From Branchiostoma floridae (taxonomy: Eukaryota > Chordata > Leptocardii > Amphioxiformes > Branchiostomatidae): a stretch of 64,000 bases of DNA. The position numbers and the translations under genes were made by a program. The stretch spans positions 22,454,461-22,518,460 of the forward strand of contig NC_049988.1 of assembly GCF_000003815.2 (NCBI RefSeq). Reading direction: 5' to 3'. Shown here one piece after another: positions 1-10,500 of the stretch (position 1 is the stretch's first letter; the number at the start of each line of letters is the position of its first letter). Under the pieces are notes generated by a model, which saw nothing but the letters and a program-made list of their open reading frames with translations, did not search any database and was not told where the DNA came from.

Positions 1-560
1 CCCCTTTCCCTCTCTACGTGTGCTACGTGCGGACAGCTCAGTGTCTTTGTATCCTTGAGCACAAATATGCCTTATGTGCAGAGGCTAGATTTAATACAAC
101 TGTTGAGTTTGGTGTTATCTTCAACCTAGCTCTTGGTAGTAGTGCTTAAAAAGATCTACTTCCAAAATTTGAGTCATATATTTTTATGCAAGCCTACTAG
201 CAGCGACGAAAAAAAAAAAATCATTGATTTAAAAATCTCATTTGCCCTGGACAAGTGGGCTAGTGGACTTGTCCAACCCTGGAACAACAGACAATAAACT
301 GGATATAAGTTAATGAGTTAGTGTGAGTTAGTGACATAACCTGCTTAGCTACTTCTGTCTAATGTTGATTTTTGACAGAAAGGGTTGCCATGGATACAGT
401 GCATTACTCATGTAAGACTGCCAGGTGTTGTAATAAGATTTGTCTTGTTCAGACATAGATGGCACAGTGTAGTTAATTTTGAGAGGAGGTTTGGCATGCT
501 GACCCCTGCCCATAAATATAATGAGGTTGTGACAAGACTCTTCTGTGCTTTTTCCTGGCC
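1..560. other. No gene seen
   Basis: AT-rich sequence with short homopolymers and no convincing exon. The short open frames here lack recognisable domains and have no paired splice sites. Confidence 0.5.
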
Positions 561-1330
561 AAATCTGAACAAGCTTTGCTGTCATTGTTTCTCAGCTGGC
601 ATTGACGTTAATCCTCCATGCCATTTCAAAAGGTTGTGCAAAAAATAGACCTAAGTTTTTCAATCCGTGAACCAATAAATTAGACTTATATGGCCTAGAC
701 CAAATTCCTAACAAACTTCACCGTCATTGTTTCTTAGCTGTCAGTGACATCAATTCATCTGGCCATTTCAAACGGTTGTTTATTGAAAAAATAGTTAAAT
801 TGCCCAAGTTGTTCAATACGAGAACCAATAATTCAATTGACGTGGCCTTATAACAAGACCTCTCCTAAATCGAGTGCCGTTTCCTAAACAGATCCTAACA
901 AACTTCACCCTCATTGTTTCTGGGCTGTGAGTGACGTCAATCCAACTGGTCATTTCGAAAGGTTGTATGAAAAAATAGGCCCAAGTTTTTCTATTCGAGA
1001 AAACCAATAAATTAAGATGACGTGGCCTGTGACAAAAACGTTGCATCACTCATGTGCCGTTTCCTGACTACAATACTGACGAAGTTCACTCTCATTGTTT
1101 CTGGGCTGTCAGTGACGTGCCATTTCAAAAGGTTGTATAAAAAAAGAGGCCAAGTTTTTCAATTGGAGAACCAATAAATTCAGATGACGTGGCCTTATGA
1201 CAAGAACCTCGCATCACTCGTGCCGTTTCCTGGCCATATCCAACCAGACTTGAACAAACTTCACCCTCATTGTTTCTGGGCCGTCATTGACGTCAATCCA
1301 CCGTGCCATTTCAAAAGGTTGTTTATAAAA
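561..1330. repeat. Degenerate tandem repeat, about five units of 140-190 bp
   Basis: Units begin near 565, 709, 897, 1079 and 1252 with a variant of AACAAACTTCACCCTCATTG, followed by GTCAGTGACGTCAAT, CCATTTCAAAAGGTTG, AAGTTTTTCAAT and AACCAATAAATT, and most end with a TGACGTGGCC segment. The last unit is incomplete. Copies differ by substitutions and small indels, so the array is old. No coding potential is evident. Confidence 0.8.
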
Positions 1331-3752
1331 AAGCAGGCGAATTGTCCGAGTTTTGTTCGTGGTGGTATTGTCGGACCCTGACACGCATCCTGGCGATGAC
1401 TAGCCTCACTGAACCGTCCAAAGTAAACTTTCTCTGCGAGCTCGCTTGCGGCAGCCCGGCGGTTTTAGTGACGCGATCGTTTTTCATATGCCCCATTGAC
1501 ATGAACCCAGGTGCAACACCCGTGATAATATTTTTTTTGTGTCGATACTTCGTCGCTGAAGTTTTCTTGTATCCATTTTTGCTGACATTAATAGCTACAA
1601 GGGTGGCTGGCGTGTTTTGAAATTTTGCTGGCAGGATTCCAACACTTTTGTGAGAAGCAGACATAACAGTGAAATAACATTTTCATAAAGCTTATATACA
1701 AAATCCATGTAGACAAAACTGCATACTGTTAGACTACCAATTTTTCAATACACACATTTGTGAGAAAAATACATGAGTTAGCATGAAGAAGGTTGATGGA
1801 TAGCATATTGTAATACATTGTTTGATCAAATCTAAAACAATTCTACTTCTTTGACATGTTTGATTAGAAGAAACAAAATTTCATGTATTGAGGTACAGCT
1901 ATTCTTGATAGAAAATAAGATCTGGATAACTTAAAAGCTTCTGACACTAACAATATTGATTTAAGACTTTAGTTTAATGTCAAATACAATTCCTTGATAT
2001 GATGTGTCAAAATTCATAGAAAGGTTACTGAATACAGCTGAAAAAAAAGTGTTACCCAGGCCATGTATTTGCCTTTTCTTCCCCTGAGGGTAATACTATT
2101 GTATGTGCAAGGCTTTGAGCACACAAATCTGTTGGTACATGTATAAAATATGACATGTTGCTGTAAAGCTAACTAAAGTTGGTGATTACCACAGTATCAG
2201 TGTGTCATTTGTAGTCAGTGTCTTACAAAGCGCTTGGTCTATCTTCCGTTATTATGCAAGACAGTCTGCATACTATATTACTTATCGAAGACATTTAAGT
2301 TTTGATACTTGAAGGTATTACGGAGAAAATTCACAAATCTCAAGACATCCTCTGTCAGTGTTTCTCTAAGTAGTTGGCTGTGCCCCTAGGCCCCTGCATA
2401 TTCATATATAAATGTATATGTTCCTTGATGAATTTCAATCATATAAAATCATTGATGAATTTCAACCCTATAAAGTCTTCCTCGATATATCTCTATGAAG
2501 TACCTGTTTCCCCAAGTTTCTGTACAAAAATCTTACGAAATCCTAGGTGTTTCTTTAAGACTGGCTGTTTCCCTCTCCCCCTGTGTGGCTAAGTGAGGCA
2601 CGTGCAATGTTTGTTTTGTAAGGGAAGCTTCGATTCCGCTAACAAAGTGTCGAACAATGTCTACAAAGTGGCGGCCAGCAAAAGCCTTTGTGCACTGAAA
2701 GGGGTTCAGATGGGGTTACGGAAAGCCCCAGTTCTCCGCAAACCTGATTAAGTGGCCGCGTTGTTTAGGGCCAAAAGGTCGCCACAGAAAAGCCCGACTT
2801 TGTAGGCAGCGCCCTCGGCGATTACTGTATCAGCTTTGTGAAAGGGCCCGGCGATAGAAACATAAACCACCGATACCCTTGCCTATAGATGCGGTTACAA
2901 AGAAAACACTCCTGGTTCTACGCAAGCGAAGCAAAATAAGTTGCTGACGCACAAAAAGAAACAGTACACAAGCAGTGGCATCTTTATTCTTAAAGCCGCT
3001 CAACGAATACAACATCTTTCTGTTCTGTAAGTTAGTGATTCGTTAATCAAAGAGAATGAGTAATTAATTAGATGTCCAGTCATTAAGGATGTATCGTCTG
3101 ACACATAGGAAGTTGTCCCGTCATGGGAGGGTTGAGTTGTGTCGATATATTACCAGTTTAATCCGGATATACCCTTACAACAGCTCTGCTTCTGTTACCA
3201 AGAAAGTCTTCAATTTAGAAATTGAATAATGCCATTAGAAAGTAACTCGGACCCTCGGGTCGCGATCTGCTTGTTTTGTTTTTCTATGGGTATTTTCTTA
3301 ATATTTTGAGTAATGTCGTACACGATGTTACATTATACCTCCATGCTTTGGAGGGCAGGGCTATGTGACTGTCAAGAATTTTTGTCGGACAAAACAGTTT
3401 TGCAAGTTGTTTATTTGATTTTTGAAGATACACATCTAGTTGGCCCAATCAAAAAGGAAGGCTAAAGTAATGCTCTCAGAATAGTAGTATTAGTAGTAGT
3501 TGTATCCAGAATGGACAAGTTTAACTACAGGCACAAGTTTGTAAAAAAAAGTTTGATGCCCCAAATTGTGGGAAAGAGTGACACAAATGGTGGCAAAGAG
3601 TGCTACTTAGAAAACCTTATTTTTTGGATATGGTTCATGTTATTGAGACCCATTTAACGTACCAAGTTCTGTATCTTGGCTTGGCTGTTTTCTACACCTC
3701 AAAGTTCCTATTTAAAGGAGCAGAGTAGACCTAACCACCATCAGTGGCAAGT
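1331..3752. other. No gene seen
   Basis: AT-rich intergenic or intronic sequence. I saw no domain-bearing frame, RNA gene or obvious transposon end. Two short overlapping frames near 1303-1664 on opposite strands have no recognisable product. Confidence 0.5.
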
Positions 3753-4154
3753 CTATACACCTTTCTCACGCGGCGGCCATGATAGATCTAAAACGAGTTC
3801 AATGTGGCAAACAAAAGGCTGTCCATCATAATTAGCAGTTCGACCAATGGTAGCCTGCCAATTAGGAAATCGACCAATAAGTGAATGGCTGCAAATTCGT
3901 CAAAGATTTGCATTATTATGTGTTATTTTGCATCTCTTAAGGGACTATGGGGTCAGTCTACACTACTCTAAATTGCTACATCTTTTGGTGCATAACACTT
4001 CTTGTAATATTTATTATTCTATCTTATATCATGAAAATTTGTGTGGTTTGGGGGAAAACTAAATGGGACCTGATTTTAGAAATAAGTTTTGTCTGTTTGC
4101 CTCATTGACCTCTTCTTCGATCTATCATGGCCGCCGCGTGAGAAGGGTGTATAG
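3753..4154. mobile_element. Inverted-repeat element (MITE), about 400 bp
   Basis: The arms at 3753-3788 and 4119-4154 are reverse complements over 36 bases with one mismatch; each carries CACGCGGCGGCCATGATAGA or its complement. The interior is AT-rich and non-coding. Length, structure and lack of an ORF fit a non-autonomous DNA transposon. Target-site duplication is unclear (possibly TA), so the superfamily is not assigned. Confidence 0.8.
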
Positions 4155-4270
4155 TTTGAAACCACCTGTCTTTATGTAGGAATGGAATAAGCAAGAATTG
4201 TGGAAAATAATCACCAGGTGTATTTCACCAGGTGTATTTTGTCAGCCAGTAGGTACCCAAATTATGAGTA

Positions 4271-4492
4271 ATGAGACTGTTTAACGTGGTCGAGGCACCT
4301 CCTCAAGCATGGGACCCCCGTTTTACGTCCCTTTCGGAAGACGATTTCGTGGAAAGCTTCGTGAGGCTACAGCAATCCGTTCATCCTCGGTTGGGGGTCT
4401 GCCATCCAAGAACTGAAGCCACCAACCCTTTAAGACTCGCAGGCCACGCGTTAACTTTCGAGATCAAGGGATCGGGTGTAACAACGCTCTAA
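4271..4492. repeat. Dispersed repeat related to 13225-13440
   Basis: Contains GTTTAACGTGGTCGAGG, then a segment aligning to CACGGGGGCTCCATTTAACG and CGTCC.TTC.GA. The same ordered blocks recur at about 13360-13440. The 73-residue open frame across it shows no domain and is probably accidental. Confidence 0.55.
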
Positions 4493-6123
4493 GCGGCCGT
4501 ATGAAGGAAAATTTACACATTATATAGAGCAGATATTGCATTTCAATATCTACTTCGATAAATGAAAGGAATAAACTAAATCAAAAACCCTTGATGTCAG
4601 TCATTTTGGACACTACATTTTAGTACAAACTAGAGACCTAAACAATACTCAATATCTACTTCGATAAACAAAAAGAATAAACCCTAAGGTTTCCCTTGAA
4701 AAAGGCACCCTTGCCCCTTGATCTCACAAGTTAGACAGTACAAACGGCCGACTAAACACCTGAAACAATGCCCCGGTCCTCAGTCCACATCAGACCACCC
4801 TTGATCCAGCCCCTTCCCATTGTCAACAGCCGCCTAATTGCCTGATATCCACTTACTGCAAACAGATCAAAATATCGACCGCATATCCGTCACCACGGTA
4901 AGAACCCGGCCACATGCGACCGATGTGTGCACGAATGATTAGAAGCGGCTCCGTTCCGATTGCCGCGCGCTGCGACCGTCCGCTATCTCTCCGTCTTCCG
5001 CCCTTGTTTGCTCCCACCCGGCTCTTGTGTTTACCCTGATTTCCTGCGCCCTTGCCAAGAAGAAATTTGACCTTGGGCGCGTCTATCTGCTCCTTAAGAG
5101 CCCTATAAGTGAGGGGAGGTCGTTGGGAAGTCATTCCTAGAATACTTACGCCCTACTTACACATGTAACAATATAGTACCTTCCTTGTTAGAGGCCCCCC
5201 AAAGAGTAGATGCTATCTTAGATTTTATCTTAAACCACTTAAGTGTGAATCCAGAAAGCGATCTCAAACACTAAAATGCTTTGTGAGGAGGGTGGATTCA
5301 TTTTTATCCTTTTAATCTCCTTGACAAGTCGTTTCCTTAGGCTGATAAGATAAGAAAGGCATAGCCACTCCTTAGGTGTAATCCAAGACATATACCTGCA
5401 AATCTTAAAGGGTTGGTGGCTTCAAATTAAGCTCAGCTTTTGCTGATTTTGTGGATAAGAGAAGAGAGTTTTGTATAGAGGATGGAGTATTGCGATACTA
5501 CTGTGTAGAGGGTTTGAAATGGCCAGGACTCAAAGAACAGAGTTTATCTAAACCCCCACTGGGTAGAGAGCGGTGTGCAGTGGGACAATACTACAGCTTT
5601 TATTTCCACTATGTCAATCTTAGGAGAAAGCCGTAACTTTGCAAAGCCTCTTGTTCTGAACTTAATTGCCTTCCTCTTTTGAGTCCTTGTGTATTTTTTT
5701 CCGGAAAGAATGCTTTGTTTTTGACAACGTCCTGAAAAAGACTTTCTTAAACAATTTTTCTTCTAATGAGAAATGTACTGCTGTAAGGAGCGAGTCTCCT
5801 GGCTTCAGGATTAGAACCCGCGCCAAAGCCAGCCTGCCAGATCACAAACCCAACACGCCAAACCGTTACGACAAAAGTCCCATTTGGCATGGTCAGACAG
5901 TTTGACAGCGCTTGAACCCCACTGTTGCCAATGCTGTGCCTTTGGGAATGACACTTTACTTGACTTTCCTCACTTCACTCAATTGAATATAAGTCCCTAG
6001 CTTTGGTTAGGAACGTCTTTTGGATAGTGTCAGACAGAGGTCCTGTGTCTGGTGAGAGCAACACCTCTAGCACTTTCCAGAACTCACCACACTTGAATAC
6101 AGGATCCAGTGCAAGAAGTATGC
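4493..6123. other. No gene seen
   Basis: A phrase, ATCTACTTCGATAAA, repeats near 4545 and 4651, suggesting a small local duplication. The 5800-5870 stretch resembles the end of a dispersed repeat. No exon is supported. Confidence 0.45.
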
Positions 6124-6461
6124 CAGGGCTCGAAATACCACCTGCATATGCAGGTTTGTGCAGGTAAAATTGGAGCTGTGCAGGTATTTCTGGTGTCTAC
6201 CTGCACCTAACCTGCACTGGTCCATGTACTGGGTTTTATACATGTCCTATGATGAAGGTGTATGTGGATTGTTATAAGCTGCATTGACTGTTACCACTTA
6301 TTAAATCTAAAATAAAAACTAGCAATAGTTCCTGAACAATTTCAGTATGATCCATACTTCCTAAATTCAGAGTGGTGCATGTAAAATTTGTCTGGTGCAA
6401 GTAATTTCCAACGCTACCTGCATCAGTGCAGGCATGCAGAAAAAAAGTATTTCGAGCCCTG
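6124..6461. mobile_element. MITE with CAGGGCTCGAAATAC ends
   Basis: The left end CAGGGCTCGAAATAC (6124-6138) is matched by its exact complement at 6447-6461. TATGC lies immediately outside both ends, a likely short target duplication. The interior is rich in TGCAGGT words in both orientations and has no coding frame. The termini look hAT-like, but the expected 8-bp duplication is not clear. Confidence 0.8.
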
Positions 6462-6611
6462 TATGCACAAGTCTGCAAAACTGAAGCATAGTTTTTCTAA
6501 TCTCTTCCTCCTATAGTTTATCCAGCTTTGTTCTCCAATGAGTAAAACAAACTGTGGACTTCCCAACATACCAAATATCATAAAAGATCCACCCACATCT
6601 TCTCAAGTTCA

Positions 6612-6735
6612 CCCACACACAGACACATACAGACAGACAGACACAAACAGACTCAGACAGACAGGCAGGCTAGCAGACAGATGCATGCACCCAAACTTGC
6701 CAAAGACAGACAGGCAATCAAACAGACAAATGCAC
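6612..6735. repeat. CACA/GACA simple repeat
   Basis: Imperfect CA, CAGA and ACAGACAG microsatellite just upstream of the ankyrin exon. It explains the low-complexity N-terminus of the open frame overlapping that exon. Confidence 0.8.
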
Positions 6736-6847
6736 ACAAAAAATCATAGCCTCCATGGCAAAGATGATAGAAAGCAGTATTCTGAGAGTAAACTAACTTA
6801 CAGTGACGTACTAAACCAGATGAAACTTTTCATGTTTTGTCCTACAG

Positions 6848-6946
6848 GCTGTGATGTAAATGCTGCCAACGACCGAGGGAACACCCCCCTGCACCAGGCT
6901 GCCATGAGTGGGAACATCCCTCTCATCAAACTGCTCCTCAAGCACG
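6848..6946 (+). CDS. Ankyrin-repeat exon (internal, one full repeat)
   Basis: A pyrimidine-rich acceptor (TTTTGTCCTACAG) and a GTAATG donor bound a 99-nt exon of phase 1 in and out, exactly 33 codons and so one ankyrin repeat. It reads CDVNAANDRGNTPLHQAAMS, continuing to IKLLLKHG, with the canonical G-TPLH-AA-G-----LLL-G signature. Ankyrin repeats mediate protein-protein contacts. Earlier exons must lie before the window or have been missed. The parent gene is not identified. The same phase links it to the exon at 9736. Confidence 0.85.
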
Positions 6947-7304
6947 GTAATGTATGGTCAGGTTCTAGGTCTGGTGCCCTAAGGGAAAAAATGTGTTTCC
7001 TGTTTCCCTCCCTACCCTTGAAAAACCTGCAGACCCTAGCCTTTTGTTTGGCTGGGCAGTGGAGCCACTAATACTTTCCAGTTAGAATTCTTATCCAGAG
7101 AAAGTTCTTCACACCAATAAAGAGAGTAAGTCCATCTTCAGTCCTTCCTGAGTATGGCCATTTTCAGACCATTGGACTTACTTTGGGTGAAGAGAGGACT
7201 ATGGGGACTATGGTCCATGGTATAGTAAGTCGTTCACAACTTCAAGGTTTGAGTCACTTTATTTAAAGATGTTCAAATATGGAGATTATTTCCTCTCCTT
7301 TTGA

Positions 7305-7377
7305 GTGGCATCCATCACTCTTTGGTATCACTAGACTGACAGATCGGAAAAGAGTGATGGATGTCACTTGAAACGTC
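7305..7377 (+). ncRNA. Hammerhead-like hairpin remnant
   Basis: A hairpin GAGTGA-TGGATG-TCACTT at 7352-7369 is followed directly by GAAACGTC, the 3' half of a hammerhead core (GAAA, then ACGU/C). The 5' core CUGANGA is decayed: CTGAC at 7336 is separated from the stem by extra bases. The segment 7305-7323 is an inverted copy of the stem, making a larger foldback. Two further copies lie at 19282 and 22078 on the other strand. Probably a retroelement remnant and not active. Confidence 0.45.
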
Positions 7378-9377
7378 CAGAAGATTCTTATTAATCCAGT
7401 TATAGAGCTTAAATTGTATTGGGATATTGTGGAGATATTCTCATCTAAAAGCCGGCATTGAGGTTTTAGCTCAGGAATTTGTAAATATCCGTAGTCGCAT
7501 TGTACAAGGCGGGCAGACAAAACCTATAGAAACACCAAGGTCTGATTCAATAATACCTTGCCAAAAATTAGACTTCTCTACTTTACTATTTAATCATTTT
7601 GACTTATTTTCACAATAATCAAAGGGTACCATTAAATATCTCCATCCTAGCTTAGGAATGTGAGGATATCTGTTTGAAATCTCATAATACTACTAAAGCC
7701 GACTAGTATGCAGCACCACTACCATCAATAGTCTGACTAATCGATGACTTATTTCCAAAATAATCAAAGTTGTTAATGGGATTTTGGATCTCAAACCGTG
7801 AGAGTAACGTTTCTTGCTGGGGAATTTGAAAATATCTGCTGTCTAGTAGATCGTTTCAAAGCACAGAATCAAAGCCTTTACTTTGCCGCACAAATACCAC
7901 GATCATTGCGTCAGACTTATCCATAACTTATTTTCAAAATAATCCAGCATGTTTATGGGGGCTGGCATCATCACGCAAAGGAACAGACTATATGCATCCG
8001 GTACCGTTCTACAAAATAGTCGTCCACTTTGTAACCGCGCCCGGACAAAGCACCTCTATTTATCCCTCCCTGTACTTTAGAGGGGCGTCCAATTTACGCA
8101 ACACGCGGGGTGTTACCGGCAGCCCGGTCGATTGAATGTGGCGATTACAATTGCGGCTATCGCGTTACGGGGAGCACGTCTGTTGCCAACTTTTCTCGGG
8201 GTGTTGCTGTTTATCTTACTCGAGTTCCTGTCCTTTCATTTGCGTGTTGGTTTTAGATCATGTTATTCCAACCCCACATCGACGCTTGGCCACCTATTTG
8301 GTGGTGGAAGGGCGACGTCCGTGCCACTACTGACCAGCATCGCTATCTCACGTTTTCAGGGGCAGACCCTTACATCGCAAACAGCGCCAACATACTTCCG
8401 ATCGACTGCGCCACCAACACAGGTCAGCTTTTCAATTGTTCTAACTTATATAACACCTACCGCATATACAAGAACTAATACCGCAACCACATCATTTTAA
8501 ACTTTGTCGTTTCTTCCCTGTTTGATGTAGATGATTTTTGATGTTGAAGCAAAATTGTTTTTGGGTTTTTATCTTTGTTTATGTCTAGGAACATAGTAAA
8601 CAACATCTGGGATGATGGAAAGTTGAGAGTAAGCTAATATTTTCACTCTAAGAGGTAGCTCAAAAGTAGGTCATACAAATAATGTAGGAAGCTTGTTGTG
8701 CTTGCGCAGAGCGTGTGATGTCTTAAGTTTGGATCCTTCAATCTTAAACATTTAAAACGACTTCATATGTCTGGAGAATGTTAGAGTCAAATTTATATTC
8801 ACTTTTGTTTGCAGAAAGAAAAGTACCTCTGCATGACAAAGTAGTTTTATTCTCTTTAAGTAATTTATCAACTTATCTTAAGAGCAGTTCAAAGAACAAA
8901 CACTGATTCAGTTAAACATGTAAAACGGACATGCTAGCATGAGTTATGCGCTAGGACAAGGACAAACAAAATGCGGTATAAAATTGATGGGACTGGCATG
9001 TGCTGTACAGTTACTATCATCATCTTTAAAAAAATGTCTTACTAGTAATATTCATGTCTTGTGTCTACAGAGGGTAGAAATTAATTGAAAGTTTTTTTTT
9101 TGCTAAAGACCTTGTGATGATTTACATGGGTGGTCCCACAGATCAATCCAGGTCAACTTGTTTGACACCTTGTGTCTGAAAAGAATTGGAGCAGTGGAGG
9201 GAAAGTTTTAAGCTTACAATTCAATAGGGGGAGATTTTTAAATTTCTAGTGGTATCAAACTTGATTTTTAGGGACAAGATAGAAAGCACTTTATTGATGA
9301 TCTTTTTGTTTTGTTTAGTTTCCTTGATTCATCTATAGTATCTCAATGTTTTATTCTATTTTATTTTGTTTTTGGTA
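7378..9377. other. Intron between ankyrin exons, no further exon proven
   Basis: The two flanking exons share phase 1, so this may be one intron. A further ankyrin exon would be expected but was not found. A GC-richer patch at 8100-8480 has three overlapping frames and a possible donor (ACACAG|GTCAGC near 8421), but no domain; I do not call it a gene. Confidence 0.4.
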
Positions 9378-9735
9378 TTGTTGTATTAGGCCACCTTTTT
9401 GCATAGTTTGCATGATTCAATGATGTCTGAAGTCACACAGTGCTTCAGCAATCAAACTTTTTATTCTATTTCATACTATTTGTTGTTGTTGTTTTAGGCC
9501 ACCTTGTAGCAGCTAAGCTCCTGCAACTAAAATATCAGTGCTTGAGCAATTAAACATTTTGTTGTTGTTTGTTGTTGTTGTTTAGGCCACCTAGTCGCAG
9601 CGAAGCTCCTGCGTATCAACATCAGCACCCCTCACCAGGTGTGGGGTGTGGTGGAGCCGCACAATTTAACATTTCGTTTTATTTCATACTATTTGTTGTT
9701 TATTGTTGTTGTTGTTTGTTGTTGTTGTTGTTTAG
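9378..9735 (+). repeat. Tandem copies of an acceptor plus exon head
   Basis: Four occurrences of a TTGTTGTTTAGGCCACCT segment are seen, starting near 9378, 9487, 9576 and 9728. The last is the acceptor of the intact exon. The copy ending near 9660 keeps about 80 bases of exon (GCCACCTAGTCGCAGCGAAG onward to GTGGAGCCGCACA). The earlier two are shorter and more diverged. The units are separated by TTTATTCTATTTCATACTAT-like sequence and (TTG)n. Confidence 0.85.
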
Positions 9736-9911
9736 GCCACCTAGTGGCAGCGAAGCTTCTTCGGATCAACATCAGCACTCCTCACCAGGTGTGGGATGTG
9801 GTGGAGCCCCACACCCCCCTCAAGGTGACCCTGGGGTTCATGACGCCCAGCAAGCACCACCTGGCCGACTCCTCCTTCAGCCAAAAGAGACTCATGTTCC
9901 ACTCCTGCTGA
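9736..9911 (+). CDS. Probable 3'-terminal exon after the ankyrin exon
   Basis: A (TTG)n-TTTAG acceptor opens a phase-1 exon encoding GHLVAAKLLRINIS, then HQVWDVVEPHTPLKVTLGF, MTPSKHHLADSSFSQ and KRLMFHSC, then TGA. GHLVAAKLL resembles the second helix of an ankyrin repeat; the rest matches nothing I recognise. Joining directly to 6848-6946 would leave half a repeat missing, so an exon between them may be undetected. Three nearly tandem upstream copies of its head suggest recent local duplication. Confidence 0.6.
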
Positions 9912-10500
9912 ACACAACAACCTTTCGGCATCTTTGCAGCAGCATCGTTTTGAACATTGTTGGGAATATTCAGAACATCTGTCATTTGGGGCTGTCACTT
10001 CGAAAGGTATGAGAGTGGAGTGAGATATGTATGCAAGAAATGTAGAAAATTTCTTCTGAAAATTTCAACTGTTCAGAATCTTTCTTACATGCTGTCAACA
10101 ATTTTTCTTTCTCTTTTTTGAGGCCCAAATTTTGCCTCCACCTTCCCCTTCCATTAGAAGATACTTATGTCACACGCCCTTTCAGTAATTTTGCTGCATC
10201 AAAAGGGTTTCATCATTTTGAACATTGTTGTTAGAAATATTCAGAACATCATTTCAGGAGTGTCACCTTGAAAGGTAGGAGAGTGAAGTGAGATGTATAA
10301 TATATGATACTATTTAAGAAATCCTGTGTAGAAACTTGCTGTCAGCAATTTTTCTTCTCCTTTTTTTGAGGCACCATTTTTTGATCCCACCAGCAACTTT
10401 TCTTTTTCTGAGGGACAAACCTTTACCTCCACCTTCTTATTCCGTTAGAAGAGACTTATAAGTTCCACACCCTTGTATGTAGCACATTTGCATCAAACTT
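9912..10500 (+). repeat. Tandem duplication in the 3' region of the ankyrin-type gene
   Basis: Units beginning near 9888, 10158 and 10452 share an AGAGACT.ATGTTCCAC-like head, GCAGCATC, TTTTGAACATTGTT, AATATTCAGAACATC, TGTCA-CTT-GAAAGGTA and TTGAGGC-C-ATTTT. The first unit overlaps the last codons of the coding exon, so the 3' UTR contains degraded copies of the end of the coding sequence. Period is about 270-294 bp. Confidence 0.75.

Noticed and set aside
5800-5870. tRNA-like B-box sequence (AGAACCCGCGCC region), also near 14410
   Set aside because: Only a short B-box resemblance; no A box or cloverleaf can be drawn, so no tRNA gene is called.
8132-8500. 122-residue plus frame with a hydrophobic N-terminus
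   Set aside because: Three overlapping frames, no domain, no paired splice site, and it lies inside the presumed ankyrin-gene intron.
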